Notes under the pieces: generated by a model
The model's database searches: none
Told to the model about the DNA's origin: nothing
Seen by the model: only the letters and a program-made list of their open reading frames with translations
Shown: positions 46,186-57,055 of the stretch, piece by piece
Layout of the letters: each line of letters opens with the position of its first letter
Position numbering within the stretch: position 1 is the first letter of the stretch
Made by a program: the position numbers and the translations under genes
Assembly (NCBI GenBank): GCA_010645155.1
Contig: CM021320.1
Span: forward strand, 2,601,151-2,665,150
DNA: 64,000 nt
Direction of reading: 5' to 3'
Source of the DNA: Tigriopus japonicus
Taxonomy: Eukaryota > Arthropoda > Copepoda > Harpacticoida > Harpacticidae

Positions 46186-46534
46186 AGCCCACAACGACTC
46201 AGCCAAGATCTGCCGAGCGAGTTAATAATGTACTAATACTGAAACAATTTTAATGTCTTGGGATTTTCAATATATGCTTACTTTATATTTTCACCGTTAT
46301 AATTGAAGTGTTCAGTTAAGTCTAGGTAAGACCGCCATTCGGCCAAATCACTTTTCACTAGCAAGAGGCATGCATCAACACAGGTTTTTTGATTGGCCTG
46401 CTTACACAAGGACCAAGGAATTTCTCAAGACAAGTCATAGAAATACAGCTTACGTCTTGTTACAGAGGATAAATAAGGTAGATAGAATACTTTATTAAAG
46501 CGATTCATGGAATGATAATCTGCAAAAGTACGAA
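46186..46534. other. Spacer between convergent eIF3a and ZFAND2B genes
   Basis: It contains the 3' UTRs of both genes and nothing else recognisable. Confidence 0.5.
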
Positions 46535-47469
46535 TTAGGACAAGGCACAGCCTTTGGATTGGCCGGCATTACCGGTTGACGGGTTCGACGTGGCTTGACC
46601 AGAACTGAGACTCTCGGCCAAACTCAAGGCCGTTAAACGATCAAGTTCGGTCTGGTCCATGGGTGGTGCACTCTGGGCACCTTCATTGAGCGAAGCATGC
46701 AGAGCTCGAGCCAGAGCTTCATCTTCGCTAAGTTGATGGGAGGATTGAACGGGCGTCGACGATGAGGTAGTCCGGACATTGGCCACTGCCGGTCGACCCA
46801 TGGCCAGAGATTTGATCCCACTCATGGCCGAATTAGCCCGTCGACTTGCCGCGGCTGCGGTCAATTGGGCTAAGCCCGCTCGTGAACCCGGGCACGCGTG
46901 ATCCTACAGGAAATATAACAAACAAAATTAAATATCCTTATCAGTCTATATGAGTGAAGTCACCCAATCGAATCGTTTTGCGTTTCTTTTCATACGGGTG
47001 ATTCGACGATTCAAGCATTTGAGCGATCTTTGAGGGCGTGCCCGGTCTTTCTTACCTCGGGGTGTCGATGGGTCAAACAAACGGGTTGTCGGCACTCATC
47101 ACACGTGAGCGAAACCAGTTCCTTCTTCTTACACTTGACTTTCACGCAAACCAACGGATCCAAAGCGGCCTTATTGATGCGTCGTTGCCGACTCACGGCC
47201 TTATCCGAGCGGCAATCTCGATCGATGTGGGCGTTCACGGCCATATCGGGCGTGTGTCCCAAATCGCGTCGCACGGGACACGGCAATTGACACAAGGGAC
47301 ACACGGGCACTTTGACATCGCGCTGATAACGCTGCGGACACGCGTGCGTGTCCACGGGCCCGTGATCTTGGCAGAACACGCCACGGCACAAATGACAATG
47401 AAAGGGCAGGAAATCGAGGCGCGAACAAGTGGACCAGTCGCAATGTTGTCCCACATGGGGTAGTTCCAT
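46535..47469 (-). CDS. ZFAND2B: AN1-type zinc finger protein, ZFAND2B/AIRAPL-like
   Basis: Two minus-strand exons, 47469-47056 and 46903-46535, give 260 residues. The first AN1 finger is at about 10-50 (CDWSTC, CHLC, CQDH, HAC). A second Cys/His cluster lies near 58-90. The other AN1 finger begins near 107 and is completed across the splice junction, RHPE joining DHAC, which supports the model. Two ubiquitin-interacting motifs follow: EDEALARALHASLNE and LDRLTALSLAESL. The C-terminus is CALS, a prenylation box with Ser last (farnesyl type). Family members tether the proteasome and p97 to newly made or stressed ER-targeted proteins. Presence of both ubiquitin motifs and the prenyl box favours the ZFAND2B over the ZFAND2A form. 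The intron is 152 bp. Confidence 0.93.
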
Positions 47470-48572
47470 CTTCAGAGTCAGAGAGGTGGCTTTTGGGAGT
47501 CAATGAACAACGCAATTGTGATGATCAGTCGGGGGTTGTGAAAAAAAAGAGGTCTGGTGTGGACCTTCTTTGCACGATTAATGAGGCCCTGAGCCCGATT
47601 TTGGGGCGATACTTGGGTCCGTGAGGATGAATGGATGGATAAGTTGGGTCGAGAGGCTTCGAGAATCGCGTCGTATTCGTTTACCCGATGATGCAATCCC
47701 GATCCAGTTCTAAGGAATGCATTGATGATGATTAGGCACGATAAACGTCAACAAAGGGCAAGGTCAATTGACGTCAGCTGTTGCAGTCGCAGTGGGGAAA
47801 GATGAGAAGCCTGAAATTAAACTAAAGATCACAAAGTTCTTGAAAGACCCGTCCTTTTTATGCTAGATTTACATTTTTGAGCCAATGAAACTCGAATATT
47901 GCCGGAAGGCATATTTTTAACTTAGCAATTGGAATTCCGGGAACTATTATACCTAAATATGTCATTTCAACTTTCTGCCTATTTTAACATTTGCGATTGG
48001 TTATCAAATGAGCGTGTTGAGAATGCCAAACTGAATCGCGCTTAACTAGACTCATTACTACATAAAGTACCTAGAACTTTCAATACTTAACAAGCAAAGA
48101 CATTCAAATTCACTTTTTGAACTAAAACTAACTAAACTCCTAGATAAACACACTTTAGGCCCATCTTTTCACCGTTTTATCTCCTGATTCTGACCACCCT
48201 GAAGTAAATAAAACTCGACGTTGCTCTTTTAGAGGTTGACCAAATTTGCTTCATCAAGGTTTAACCGTTTTCCTTTGAATAAAATTGTCTTCATAGAAAT
48301 TTATCTTTAATTCAATTTCAGCTCTTGTATGTTGATTATGAAAGCTTAATCTTTTCACTTCACTAATTTTATACGATTACCAATTGTTTGTCCATTGTTG
48401 GTTTTTGTCCATAAAGTTGTAATAAAAACTCGAGAGTATCCTCTTTATCATTTTTATGGCCGCGCCACACTGAATCGGTTTATTCTAGAAGATTTTATTT
48501 CTTCATCTTCGACGTTGACGTGATGGTTTTTCCGTCGTGGTGTGATTGACGGACGAGTGGTTCTGCGTGACC
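47470..48572. other. Intergenic between divergent ZFAND2B and PRKRIP1
   Basis: This is the shared upstream region of two divergently transcribed genes. The part nearest 47470 and the part nearest 48572 are likely promoters or 5' UTRs. No gene or element is recognised between them. Confidence 0.45.
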
Positions 48573-49103
48573 ATGAGTGATTCCCGACCAGCCTCGAATG
48601 GTGAGGACCTCGAAAGCCCGCCCACGGCTCGACGGGGCGCCCGCACAGCCTTGGACTTGCAACGGGCCAAATTAGCCAAATTGATGCAAGACCCGTCCAA
48701 ACCGGCCTTCATCCCCGAAGTGCGCAAAGTCAAGGACCCCAACAAGGCCGCCGAATTCGTGTACAATGTGATGGGCTCGAGTGCGGGTGCGGGATCCGGC
48801 GAGTTCCACGTTTATCGACAGATTCGCCGCAAAGAAAGTCTGCGGCAAGCCGTGATTCAAGGACAGAAACAAAGCGAAGAGCTCAATCGGGCTTATCACG
48901 AGCAAATCAAGGCTAATGAATTGGTGGCAGAGGCTCGCACGGCCAAAAAACGCCAAAAGCGGTTAAAAAAGAAGAAGAAGAACAAAGGCAAAAAGGCCAA
49001 ACCGGCCAAAAACGACTCGGCGAGTTCATCCTCGTCCGAGTCGGAAACCGAATCTGAGAGTAAATCTTCCGGTGTGGCCGGTGATCAGGCCTCTTCATCG
49101 TAA
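48573..49103 (+). CDS. PRKRIP1: PRKR-interacting protein 1 homologue
   Basis: A single exon of 176 residues. The ATG at 48573 was chosen because upstream in-frame codons lack an ATG. The family signature VMGSSAGAGSGEFHVYR lies at about 66-82 and is nearly invariant in animals. A charged helical region follows, then a Lys-rich tract (about 128-148) and a Ser/Glu-rich tail. PRKRIP1 binds double-stranded RNA and is a component of the activated spliceosome in vertebrates, so it is nuclear. The gene is the first of three same-strand frames packed tightly: only 25 bp separate its stop from the next ATG. Confidence 0.95.
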   Translation: MSDSRPASNGEDLESPPTARRGARTALDLQRAKLAKLMQDPSKPAFIPEVRKVKDPNKAAEFVYNVMGSSAGAGSGEFHVYRQIRRKESLRQAVIQGQKQSEELNRAYHEQIKANELVAEARTAKKRQKRLKKKKKNKGKKAKPAKNDSASSSSSESETESESKSSGVAGDQASSS

Positions 49104-49128
49104 GAGTCTGTCCACTTTCATTCCACCC

Positions 49129-50034
49129 ATGGGGGCGTTTTGGGCCCGTGCTCGAGGTTATCAACCGGTGTCCCGGATTCGAATCAGTCACTTGACGCGA
49201 GGGCCCGATTGTCGCCTCTCGGTTAGCTCGCCCAGTTTCACGCTCTATTTGCTCAAATTGAAGGTTGTCGACCTTGGCCGTGACCCCTTGATCAGTCCGG
49301 CCGAACTTCAGGGTCTTTCTCGATTTCTTCAAGCCCATTCCATCCCATCCAGTGCTAAACTTTCGCGCCGTCGCTTTGAGACCGAGTTCCGCCATCAATC
49401 AATGACTGGAGGTCGGCTATCGGAGGCCTCCCAGGCTTATCGCGCATTCTTATTGACCACCATTCTAAGTAGTCCTCATCTCACTTCGCCCATTCAAACT
49501 TCACTCGTGTCTAGTTTGCAATTCACCTCGGTTTCAGCGGCCAAAGCCAGTTTCTGGTGCCGATTCATGGCTCGACGCCCATTACGGATTGGGATATTCG
49601 ATCGCATTTTCGCACGACACCAAGACAAAATAGTATTAACGCCGAAGGTTTTGCGCCGCTCGTGGTCATCGCCCAAATCTGGTGAATTGGATCGAGCCCA
49701 CATCTTATCGCTCTCATTGACGTGCCAATTGTGGCGATTGGTCCATGGCCATGATCGTATTTCCATTCATGAGTTAAATCAACTTAGATTGGCCCTGTCA
49801 CGACCTAACAACTGCCTCATGACATCACATCATGTCAATCGAGGCCTTCACGTCAAATATGACAATGAAATCCTCAAGCAACTCACAGGGACCGTCCTTT
49901 TAACGTCTTTGACGTGGGGCGCTCGAAATCGAGTGCACATGATTTCTGATATCTTGGTTGAAATGCAAAGAGACTTTCCAGATCTTGTCCCGTTTATTCG
50001 TGCCTCCAGACAAAAGTTAAAACGATTACACTGA
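49129..50034 (+). CDS. Unrecognised 301-residue protein between PRKRIP1 and HSPBP1
   Basis: An uninterrupted frame of 302 codons starts at ATG 49129 (MGAFWARARGY), 25 bp after the PRKRIP1 stop. It ends 19 bp before the HSPBP1 start. A frame of this length without stops is unlikely by chance in DNA of this composition. The protein is basic, rich in Arg, Ser and Leu, and likely alpha-helical, with no membrane segment. An Arg-rich N-terminus without acidic residues in the first 23 could be a mitochondrial targeting sequence, but this is inference. No family is recognised. The upstream frame overlaps the end of PRKRIP1 but lacks an ATG. Position and strand suggest co-expression with both neighbours. 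Confidence 0.6.
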   Translation: MGAFWARARGYQPVSRIRISHLTRGPDCRLSVSSPSFTLYLLKLKVVDLGRDPLISPAELQGLSRFLQAHSIPSSAKLSRRRFETEFRHQSMTGGRLSEASQAYRAFLLTTILSSPHLTSPIQTSLVSSLQFTSVSAAKASFWCRFMARRPLRIGIFDRIFARHQDKIVLTPKVLRRSWSSPKSGELDRAHILSLSLTCQLWRLVHGHDRISIHELNQLRLALSRPNNCLMTSHHVNRGLHVKYDNEILKQLTGTVLLTSLTWGARNRVHMISDILVEMQRDFPDLVPFIRASRQKLKRLH

Positions 50035-50047
50035 TCTCCCGTTTCAG
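50035..50047 (+). promoter_or_regulatory. 3' splice site without a local donor, upstream of HSPBP1
   Basis: A pyrimidine-rich stretch ending CCCGTTTCAG sits 6 bp before the HSPBP1 ATG and starts right after the stop of the preceding ORF. It could accept a 5' UTR intron from a distant donor or a trans-spliced leader. Sequence alone cannot tell which. Confidence 0.5.
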
Positions 50048-50053
50048 AACGTC

Positions 50054-51076
50054 ATGTCTGATGAGAGAATCCCCAATGCTCGCCAACCCAAGGATCTTCA
50101 AGGACTCCTCAAATTCTGCATGGAAACCACGCGCAATGAGGATGCCTCCATCGACAATACGAGCACTTACGAGCAAATGGATCCCGAGCGGATGAAGTGG
50201 TTGAAGGAATTCCTGAACTCTGCGAGTGTGGATGTGGTCCAACAATTGACCTTGTGCATTGCTACATTGAGTGAAGAGAAGGTGTTGAATCCCGAAATTC
50301 AAGAAGACGACCTATCAGACCAAGAGCTGGCTTTCGGAGCGGCTGAAGATTGGACGGGTCAAATCGATATGGCCAACAATTTCCACAAGTTGGGCGGCTT
50401 CCAAGCCCTCGAAATGTGTCTAAGATCGCCCCACCCATTGTGTCGCCAAGGTGCGTGCCATTTACTCGGCGAATTGACTCAAAACAACACGTATTGCCAA
50501 GGAAAAGTTGTGGAGGAAGAGTTCTTGCCCAAGTTATTGAGCATCCTGAACAGTGACCCAGATGAAAGCGCCCGAGTGAAGGCCATGTATGCGATATCCT
50601 GTTCAATACGGTCTTTTGAGCCCGCTTATGAAGAGTTTTGTCGCTTGGACGGCTTCAAGCAAGTTTGCTCCTCATACGATCGCGCTAATGAGAAGGTCAA
50701 GACTAAACTATCTTACTTTCTCTTGGCCATGTTGCGTGAAAGAGATACTTTCTTGAGCACTTGTCTGACGTTGGACGTTCCGAATATCCTTGCTCGTCTC
50801 ATGAGTCAGAGCGAGTCTCTGAGCATTTCCGCCGATTGTGAAACACACGCTCAGCTTCTAAAAGCCATTGTATCCGCTCATCCATCCACAGGCACTGAAA
50901 TCGCCACCAGCCATCCAACCTTTACCCAACATCTCCGACAAACTGTTGAATGGGCTCAGGGCAAGGCCGAATTCTACGATTATTGCGTTCTGGCCTTGGA
51001 TCTCATTGAAATGTGCGGTTCCGCTCTCACGGACGATGAAAAGGCTCACAGGCGCAATTTGCAAGCCATGATTTAG
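50054..51076 (+). CDS. HSPBP1: Hsp70 nucleotide exchange factor HSPBP1 (Fes1 family)
   Basis: A single exon of 340 residues, close to animal HSPBP1 length. The N-terminal Fes1-type segment has LQGLLKFCMETT at about 15-27 and MKWLKEFLNSASVDVV at about 48-64. Armadillo-like repeats follow, including FHKLGGFQALEMCLRSPH and RQGACHLLGELTQNN, then FLPKLLSIL and ARVKAMYAISCSIR. The protein releases ADP from cytosolic Hsp70 and can block CHIP-mediated client ubiquitination. In this window it accompanies an Hsp40 gene and an AN1 finger gene, but clustering by function may be chance. Start ATG 50054 follows a strong 3' splice site. It converges with the F-BAR gene, 50 bp away. Confidence 0.95.
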   Translation: MSDERIPNARQPKDLQGLLKFCMETTRNEDASIDNTSTYEQMDPERMKWLKEFLNSASVDVVQQLTLCIATLSEEKVLNPEIQEDDLSDQELAFGAAEDWTGQIDMANNFHKLGGFQALEMCLRSPHPLCRQGACHLLGELTQNNTYCQGKVVEEEFLPKLLSILNSDPDESARVKAMYAISCSIRSFEPAYEEFCRLDGFKQVCSSYDRANEKVKTKLSYFLLAMLRERDTFLSTCLTLDVPNILARLMSQSESLSISADCETHAQLLKAIVSAHPSTGTEIATSHPTFTQHLRQTVEWAQGKAEFYDYCVLALDLIEMCGSALTDDEKAHRRNLQAMI

Positions 51077-51126
51077 TCAATATGATTAACATAATCAACA
51101 GGGAAATACAATTTATGCGAAGATGA

Positions 51127-53719
51127 TTAACACAATTTTTCGGAGTAGCATTGATTCGAAGGCCATCGGAAGTCACTCAGAGACGGACATTGATCCGATA
51201 AAGATGAGGGGTAATTGTTTCCTACCCCACTTCCTCGATATCCGTGCAAAGATCGCTCACTGGCTTGAGAATCAGACGAGGGTGAGTTGGTGTCGGACAG
51301 ATTGAAATATTCAATATTATCCACACTATCTGCAAAGTGAAAACAAGAGAAAACTACATTATGTTATCTTAGATAGATATCACTGAATCAAAAACCATAC
51401 CAACAAGAGGGAAATGTGACGCCGGATTGAAAGATTTAGAAACAGGTGGTGGGGGTCGCTCATGAGTAAGGGTGGACGAGGCGTAATGAATAAGTCGAGG
51501 TGGTTTCCGAGGCAACTGGTCGCTCTGAAGGGATCGTTCCAGCTTGGCTGAATGAAAGTCCATACTGCCCCCTGCCCTCATGACACTGGGCGTGGCAGCT
51601 GCCGAGTTACATTCCCTTCCCAAAGACGACCTGCCATTGACCACTTGTCTGGCATGTCCCAATCCATCCGAGTTGGAGGTGGGCAAGGGTTTGTACACGA
51701 TCTTGGCGGGTCTTTCGCTTCCAGTCAGATTCTCCTCGATGAAGTCATTGAGACAATCTTCAAATTTTGTACTCTCCAGTAGTATTCGAATGTCCTCGCT
51801 GCCATTGTCATCTGCCACGCATTGAGCGGAAATGAAGTTCGAGACCCGCCACAGAGAGTCTCGGATCAGATCGAATCGCTCCTCTTCCATGGTCTGAAAT
51901 AATCTCAAGCAGTCTTCCGTTTCTTTCTCCCACATTTGCCGACTCTCTTCCGCTTCTCGGGCCATGGAATGATAATTCAACTCTGCACATTTCAAGGCAA
52001 ATGTGGCCTTATCGAATTTCAATTGAGCCTGAAATGGAGAGAGAGCAAACAAGCGTGAAACCATGAAGAAAGAAATAACCAACCAACCTACGCATGAACG
52101 ATGGTTTGACCATTGTAATGCACGGCAGAGAAGTACGTATGTTAGTGTGGACAATGAAGCTAGAAGTGGTGAGAGATTTTGATGGCGTCATACCTTGTCG
52201 GCTTCTTTGGACGATTTGCCTTTCTTGGCCACTTCCTGATGATATGTTTGATTGCTGGATATTTCTTCACCACATCGATTCTCGTACGTCTTCTTAGCAT
52301 CAATGAATTTCTTGTAATCTAACCGTAGTTTTTGTTGCGATTGCCTGTGAAGAGAATAATTTGTCAAGAGCAATAAATATGATTGACGTCATAAATGTAC
52401 CTTTGAAGAAAGTTATTCAGATCTTATGGTACACGTACAGGTAATTCTTTCAACTAGAACTTGGTTTCATTTTTTTATCTCGCCGAGCTTCAAAATCCAT
52501 AGAAACGAGGCTAATGTATCAACCCAAGGATCACTAAATATCTGGATGCCTCGGCTACAGGCAAAAGCCATTTTTCGAATTCGGTGCCAGACAGAGAATA
52601 ATCTAAGTAAACCAAATGTCCAACAGGTAATGTAAAGCTTACATGCTTAATGTCAATTTGATCGACTGAACCTTGTGGCAAGTCGAGAAATTTGAAGCAT
52701 AGAGCATAGAACATGGCGCGCTTTTCCGACCGAACATTTGCATCGTCCAAAAGGACGATTGAAGGGTCAATTTGGCACTCGATTCTGTGTTTATGTACTG
52801 CTAGTGCTACAAATTTCGAAACGTTGTTTCTCGTAACGTATCAGGCTGAAATTCAGAACAGCGTCCTTAAATGCCAGTTTTATCAATCTTATCTAAATAA
52901 AATCATTTACTTGAATGGAATTCGATTTATAAAAAATCCACAGCTGAACGCCGAAGCGAAGGCTTCCATGTCTTACGATTTCCTTGATTAACCCTTTCAC
53001 TTCTACTTTTGGACAAGTCCAATTGAATCAGCAATAAAATAAACGGATGATTGCATTGAGGTTAGGATGCTGGAAGCTTTGATCTCAATCCAGAATGGTT
53101 CAATTGAATGGCAAACTAACTCACCTCACCGACTCTTCGCGAGCCTTTCTTTCCTCGCGATATTTTCCACTCAATTCGTAAACCCGATTGGCTTCCAATG
53201 CCAAAAGACGAGATGACTCCAAATGAGAATAGCCGCTTGATTCGGTTTGCGAAACGAGTCCATCCCAAATGTCGTTCAAACATCTACATGCAACAAGGAT
53301 TTCAATGACTCAGAAAATCGAACAAAGGCAATGAGGGCATTGTGTAAGCAAACTACTTAGTTTACCCGATATCTTGAGGCAGAATCACGGATTTGGACAA
53401 CTTCAACAAGGATTTTCCAAAGGCATCCTCTACCATCGATCTGACAAAGAACACGTTTTTCAGCCCTGATTTTTGGCACAATCTCAGCGAGCTTACCTTT
53501 GCTTCAAGAAATCCACGTATTGTTTGATGATATGTCGACCTTCTTTGACCTGGGCGGAGACCACTTCCCAGCCCTTAAAATCGCCCACTTCATCACTCTG
53601 CGGAAAAGAAACAGCACAACCAGTCATGAAATCCTCTAATAATGAATGATAACTTTAACATTGCCCAATGATTACAATAGAGATGGACCCCCTACCCAAA
53701 AGCTGTCAGTGAGTTGCAT
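51127..53719 (-). CDS. PSTPIP: F-BAR protein, PSTPIP family (no SH3 domain)
   Basis: Seven minus-strand exons join in frame: 53719-53696, 53597-53497, 53440-53366, 53283-53125, 52344-52194, 52028-51401 and 51329-51127, giving 446 residues. The first exon encodes only MQLTDSFW, the conserved start of F-BAR domains. The F-BAR domain runs to about residue 285 with GWEVVSAQVKEG, FLKQRSMVEDAFGKSL and EEERFDLIRDSLWRVSNF. Such domains bend membranes and link to actin and to PEST-type phosphatases. The C-terminal 150 residues are Ser/Pro-rich with PPRLIHYAS and RPPPPVSKSF, and there is no SH3 domain, as in PSTPIP2. Terminal Tyr-containing stretches are possible phosphorylation sites. All junctions use GT-AG. 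The orthologue number is not resolved. Confidence 0.9.
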
Positions 53720-56095
53720 GCTGAGTTCTTTTCACATTCCACAACACTATCTTCAATACTTCATTCAATCACTTCACTCGCTCCTTCTTCTCGATAAAAA
53801 ATAACACAAGAGCTTCTTCCCGTGTCACAAAAGAGTGCTTGTCGCTTGTTCGGCAAATCTCACTTTCCGACTCGTTCCGACTCTCTGACGGACAGACGTC
53901 GTACACCCGATCAAAAATGATGATGATGATGATTCCTTGTTCGTCCATCCACATATGAATTATACCGATTTCCCAGTGCAGCACTGTCCGCCACCACGAT
54001 GAAAAACTATGCATGTACGGTGGAGAGATAGGTAGATAGGATGTAGTGGTGGTGCTGGCGGTGGGCACATGTAGTAGAAGAATGCATTGAGACACATGTA
54101 GCAAAGCTGGGCTGGATTTGCGAGCCGAATCAGAGAAAACTGCCGACCATCTTCCGACGACGTCGGGCCCAAGTGGAGGTGGAAGAAGAGGGTTCGATCT
54201 ACTTTGGGGCTCCGACCATTGTACTATTCGGGCCCTAACCAAAATGTCGAGGATACGCCGACAGTAAGTGCCTCTTGGGAAGCTAACCTACCAACCATCC
54301 GAGGAAAAGTCTCCCTCATCGCAGACAGAGGTACGACAATGGTATGCGGTATCTCCCGTATGTACTCATGGGCTTGGTTGTGTACCTTCGCAGAGTTAAT
54401 ACCTAGTCATCCGGCTGATTGGGTGGAGCTGAACGGGGCATAGAATTCGGGTACGACCGGATGCCCACTTGTAGCACACAGGTTGACGAGTGGGCATATC
54501 AAGTTGAAGGCACGGCGCCGTCAGATATCGCTCTGTAGCTTTGCAATAGGTAAACTCGTTACACACATGCCATGACTGATAAGAAGAAGAGGCCCTGGCT
54601 GATCAACTTGAGAGAGCGAAGAAGCATTCCAAACCAGCACACTCTCGAACACTGCCACTGAACCGCAGTATCACGTCACTGCCAACTTTTGATACAATTC
54701 TATTGTGCTCAAGATTTCACTTTCCTTTCCGTCCTCGGTCTCACAATGTGTGCAAATGGCGACAGACACTGACTAAGGAGGCATAACTGGGCCGAGGTTA
54801 CCATATTACCTACATGGGTTGGGATCTGCCTGTGGCAGACCTCCTGACGAGATCTGCGCGTTCGCAACAACATGTAATTGTTCGCCACGATGATCTTGGT
54901 GGCACTCCATCACTTTTTAATGCTGCTCTGATAGACAAGGGGGCCAAAGGAAATCCAATGGACCAGATGCCATATAGAGCTGAGTTCTAAGGGACATCAA
55001 GACAAAGGAGAAATACTGGACAATGAAGATTGACTTGTTTGTGGCGCAACAAATTGCATGGAAGTGCCGTAAAACTATATGAATAAATAACTACCACTTT
55101 CCGTTGTCTCGTTTGTTGATAAATCATTATAGAAGTGCTAAAATTGAAGTTAAAAATGGAAAATGTACCTGAAGATAAAATTTGACAAAATGAAAACTCT
55201 TAGCAGCATATGTAAAATATCGATCTCATACCACATTGAACTGAAAATTGTTGACAACTTTCTAATAGAGGCTTGAGTTGGGATTGCATTGAAAATTGTC
55301 ATCATTTATCGGAATTGAAAACGTTTTGAACATTGCATGTAATGTTCAATACGTTTTCGGTCGAAAAAAATCCATTCTGGTGATTCAAGCTAAGCATTAA
55401 CAATTGGATCATTCCAAACAAGTGGTTAAATCTTTGGAAAATGGTCCAAAGGTTCAGTTTTTGTGCTACAAAGTCGACAAGTTGCATGATTTGACAAAAA
55501 GATTACAAGTTGTAAATCTTTCTAAAGGTTCCATTTTGCAACTTTTCCGAGCCTTGATTATAAATTTAGCTTTTCATGTGAAATGATACTCAGAAACTCC
55601 AAGAAGGGCAAAAGAACGACAAAGCATAGCAAAAAGAAATACAAAAAAATCAAGGTGACATGTATAATACACTGAAAAATCTAATGTTCCGATACATAGG
55701 AGATTCAGATGATAAGAATATTCCAATTTTGCTTTTTTGCTTTGCAAACAAGTTTGTGAACTAAACTTGAGCTAATCTGCTAAAAAAGGTCAATAAATGT
55801 ACTACGGCATAAAAGTAAATATGAAAAAAAAATTGGGGAGGACAAAAATAAATCGAACAGGATGACAGAATAACCTTACTAAGAAGTCTGTTGTCTGTTT
55901 TAAAGTCTTTCTTTGATATAAAAAAATATGCCTTTCTGCGATTCAAGTCCATGAATTACAAAAAAAACCTTTCTTTTGCTCGCTTTTGTGAAATTTCCGC
56001 TATTTGGAACTTTGGGTATTCAAGATTTAGCCATTGTGAAACTGCATGGAAAAAATATTGTTATTTCTTTTAACATTGAATCTGTGGCCGATCAG
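53720..56095. other. 5' flank of the F-BAR gene and intergenic
   Basis: An ATG/ATC-rich microsatellite lies near 53918-53935. GGGCCC-rich sequence around 54160-54230 may belong to the promoter. Between 54240 and 55100 composition is GC-richer than elsewhere, but no frame with a recognised motif or splice logic was found. The rest is AT-rich. Confidence 0.4.
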
Positions 56096-56652
56096 TAGGG
56101 GTGCAGATTTCAGGCAAATAAGATTTTATGCCCAAAAACATATTTATTTGTTATTTGCTAGCTTTTAAAGTTTATTTGCCATTTTTGTATTTATTTGCCA
56201 TTTTTGGGCAAATAAATACAAAATTAGTCGGTTTTTGGGCAAATAAATACAAAATTAGTCGGTTTTTGGGCAAATAAATGCAAAATTCGTCTTTTTTTGG
56301 CCACATCAAAGAAATTTGTTTTTTTTTTTTTGCTTTTTTGGGCAAAAAATAGCCAAAAGAAATGTTTGCCCCAAATATTCTATTTAGAGGATATATTGAT
56401 CATTCAACGAAATCAAAATATTTTCTATTAAACCCTCATACACTTGCATTCCTCTTTATTGTTGGTAAAACATAACGCTCATTTTCAAAATTGAGTGGTC
56501 AGTTTTGCTATATTTCGGTAATTTTTCGTGTCTTTTTGCCATTTTATTTGCCATTTCTTTGTTTATTTGCCATTTTGGACGCTTTTATTATTTTATTTGC
56601 CATTTTTTGGGCCTAAAAGGCATGTTTTATTTGCCAGGAATCTGCACCCCTA
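56096..56652. mobile_element. Non-autonomous hAT-like element, family G
   Basis: The left end is TAGGGGTGCAGATTTCAGGC and the right end is the inverse of TAGGGGTGCAGATTCCTGGC. A perfect 8-mer, CCGATCAG, flanks both sides (56088-56095 and 56653-56660). The interior is AT-rich with repeated GGGCAAATAAATACAAAATT units and TTTATTTGCCATTTT blocks. It is non-coding. Confidence 0.9.
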
Positions 56653-56669
56653 CCGATCAGGACCCTTTT

Positions 56670-56916
56670 TCTTTAAAATGACTAAATTCAGTGGTAATGA
56701 CCTCAAAGAACATGCCCTGAAGTTTTACCTGCATTGTGGGACAAAGCAATGTGGGCTTCAAGCAGCCCTGATCTTAACCCAATGGACTACTCTCAGCAAT
56801 CCATTTCTGATATCATGGTAGTCTCGAAGGCCCATTCAGGTATCCCTTACTGGAAGTCAGCTTTGGTCCAGGAATTTGAGCCTGATGCCATGCGTGCCTG
56901 TTACCTAATTAAGTAG
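56670..56916 (+). pseudogene. mariner-like transposase fragment
   Basis: One frame reads MWASSSPDLNPMDYS, the third catalytic motif of mariner-type transposases, followed by a degraded C-terminus up to a stop near 56916. The upstream FKMTKFSGNDLKEHALKFYL-like segment is in another frame. Only the last third of the enzyme remains. It lies 10 bp right of the target duplication of the family G element. Confidence 0.65.
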
Positions 56917-57055
56917 CTATACTAATTGGTTACGGAGTCCATGTGAAAAAATCAAAGATTTTCATTCTACCATGAATTACCGGGGTTATCTATTCTAAAT
57001 GAAGGTGGTTTGAATTCGGTAAAGAAAATATCATTTCAAGGCCAAATGGACAAAA

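Noticed and set aside
53769..54242. 157-codon minus-strand frame upstream of the F-BAR gene
   Set aside because: It contains microsatellite translation (poly-Ile) and lies in the presumed promoter of the F-BAR gene; no motif.
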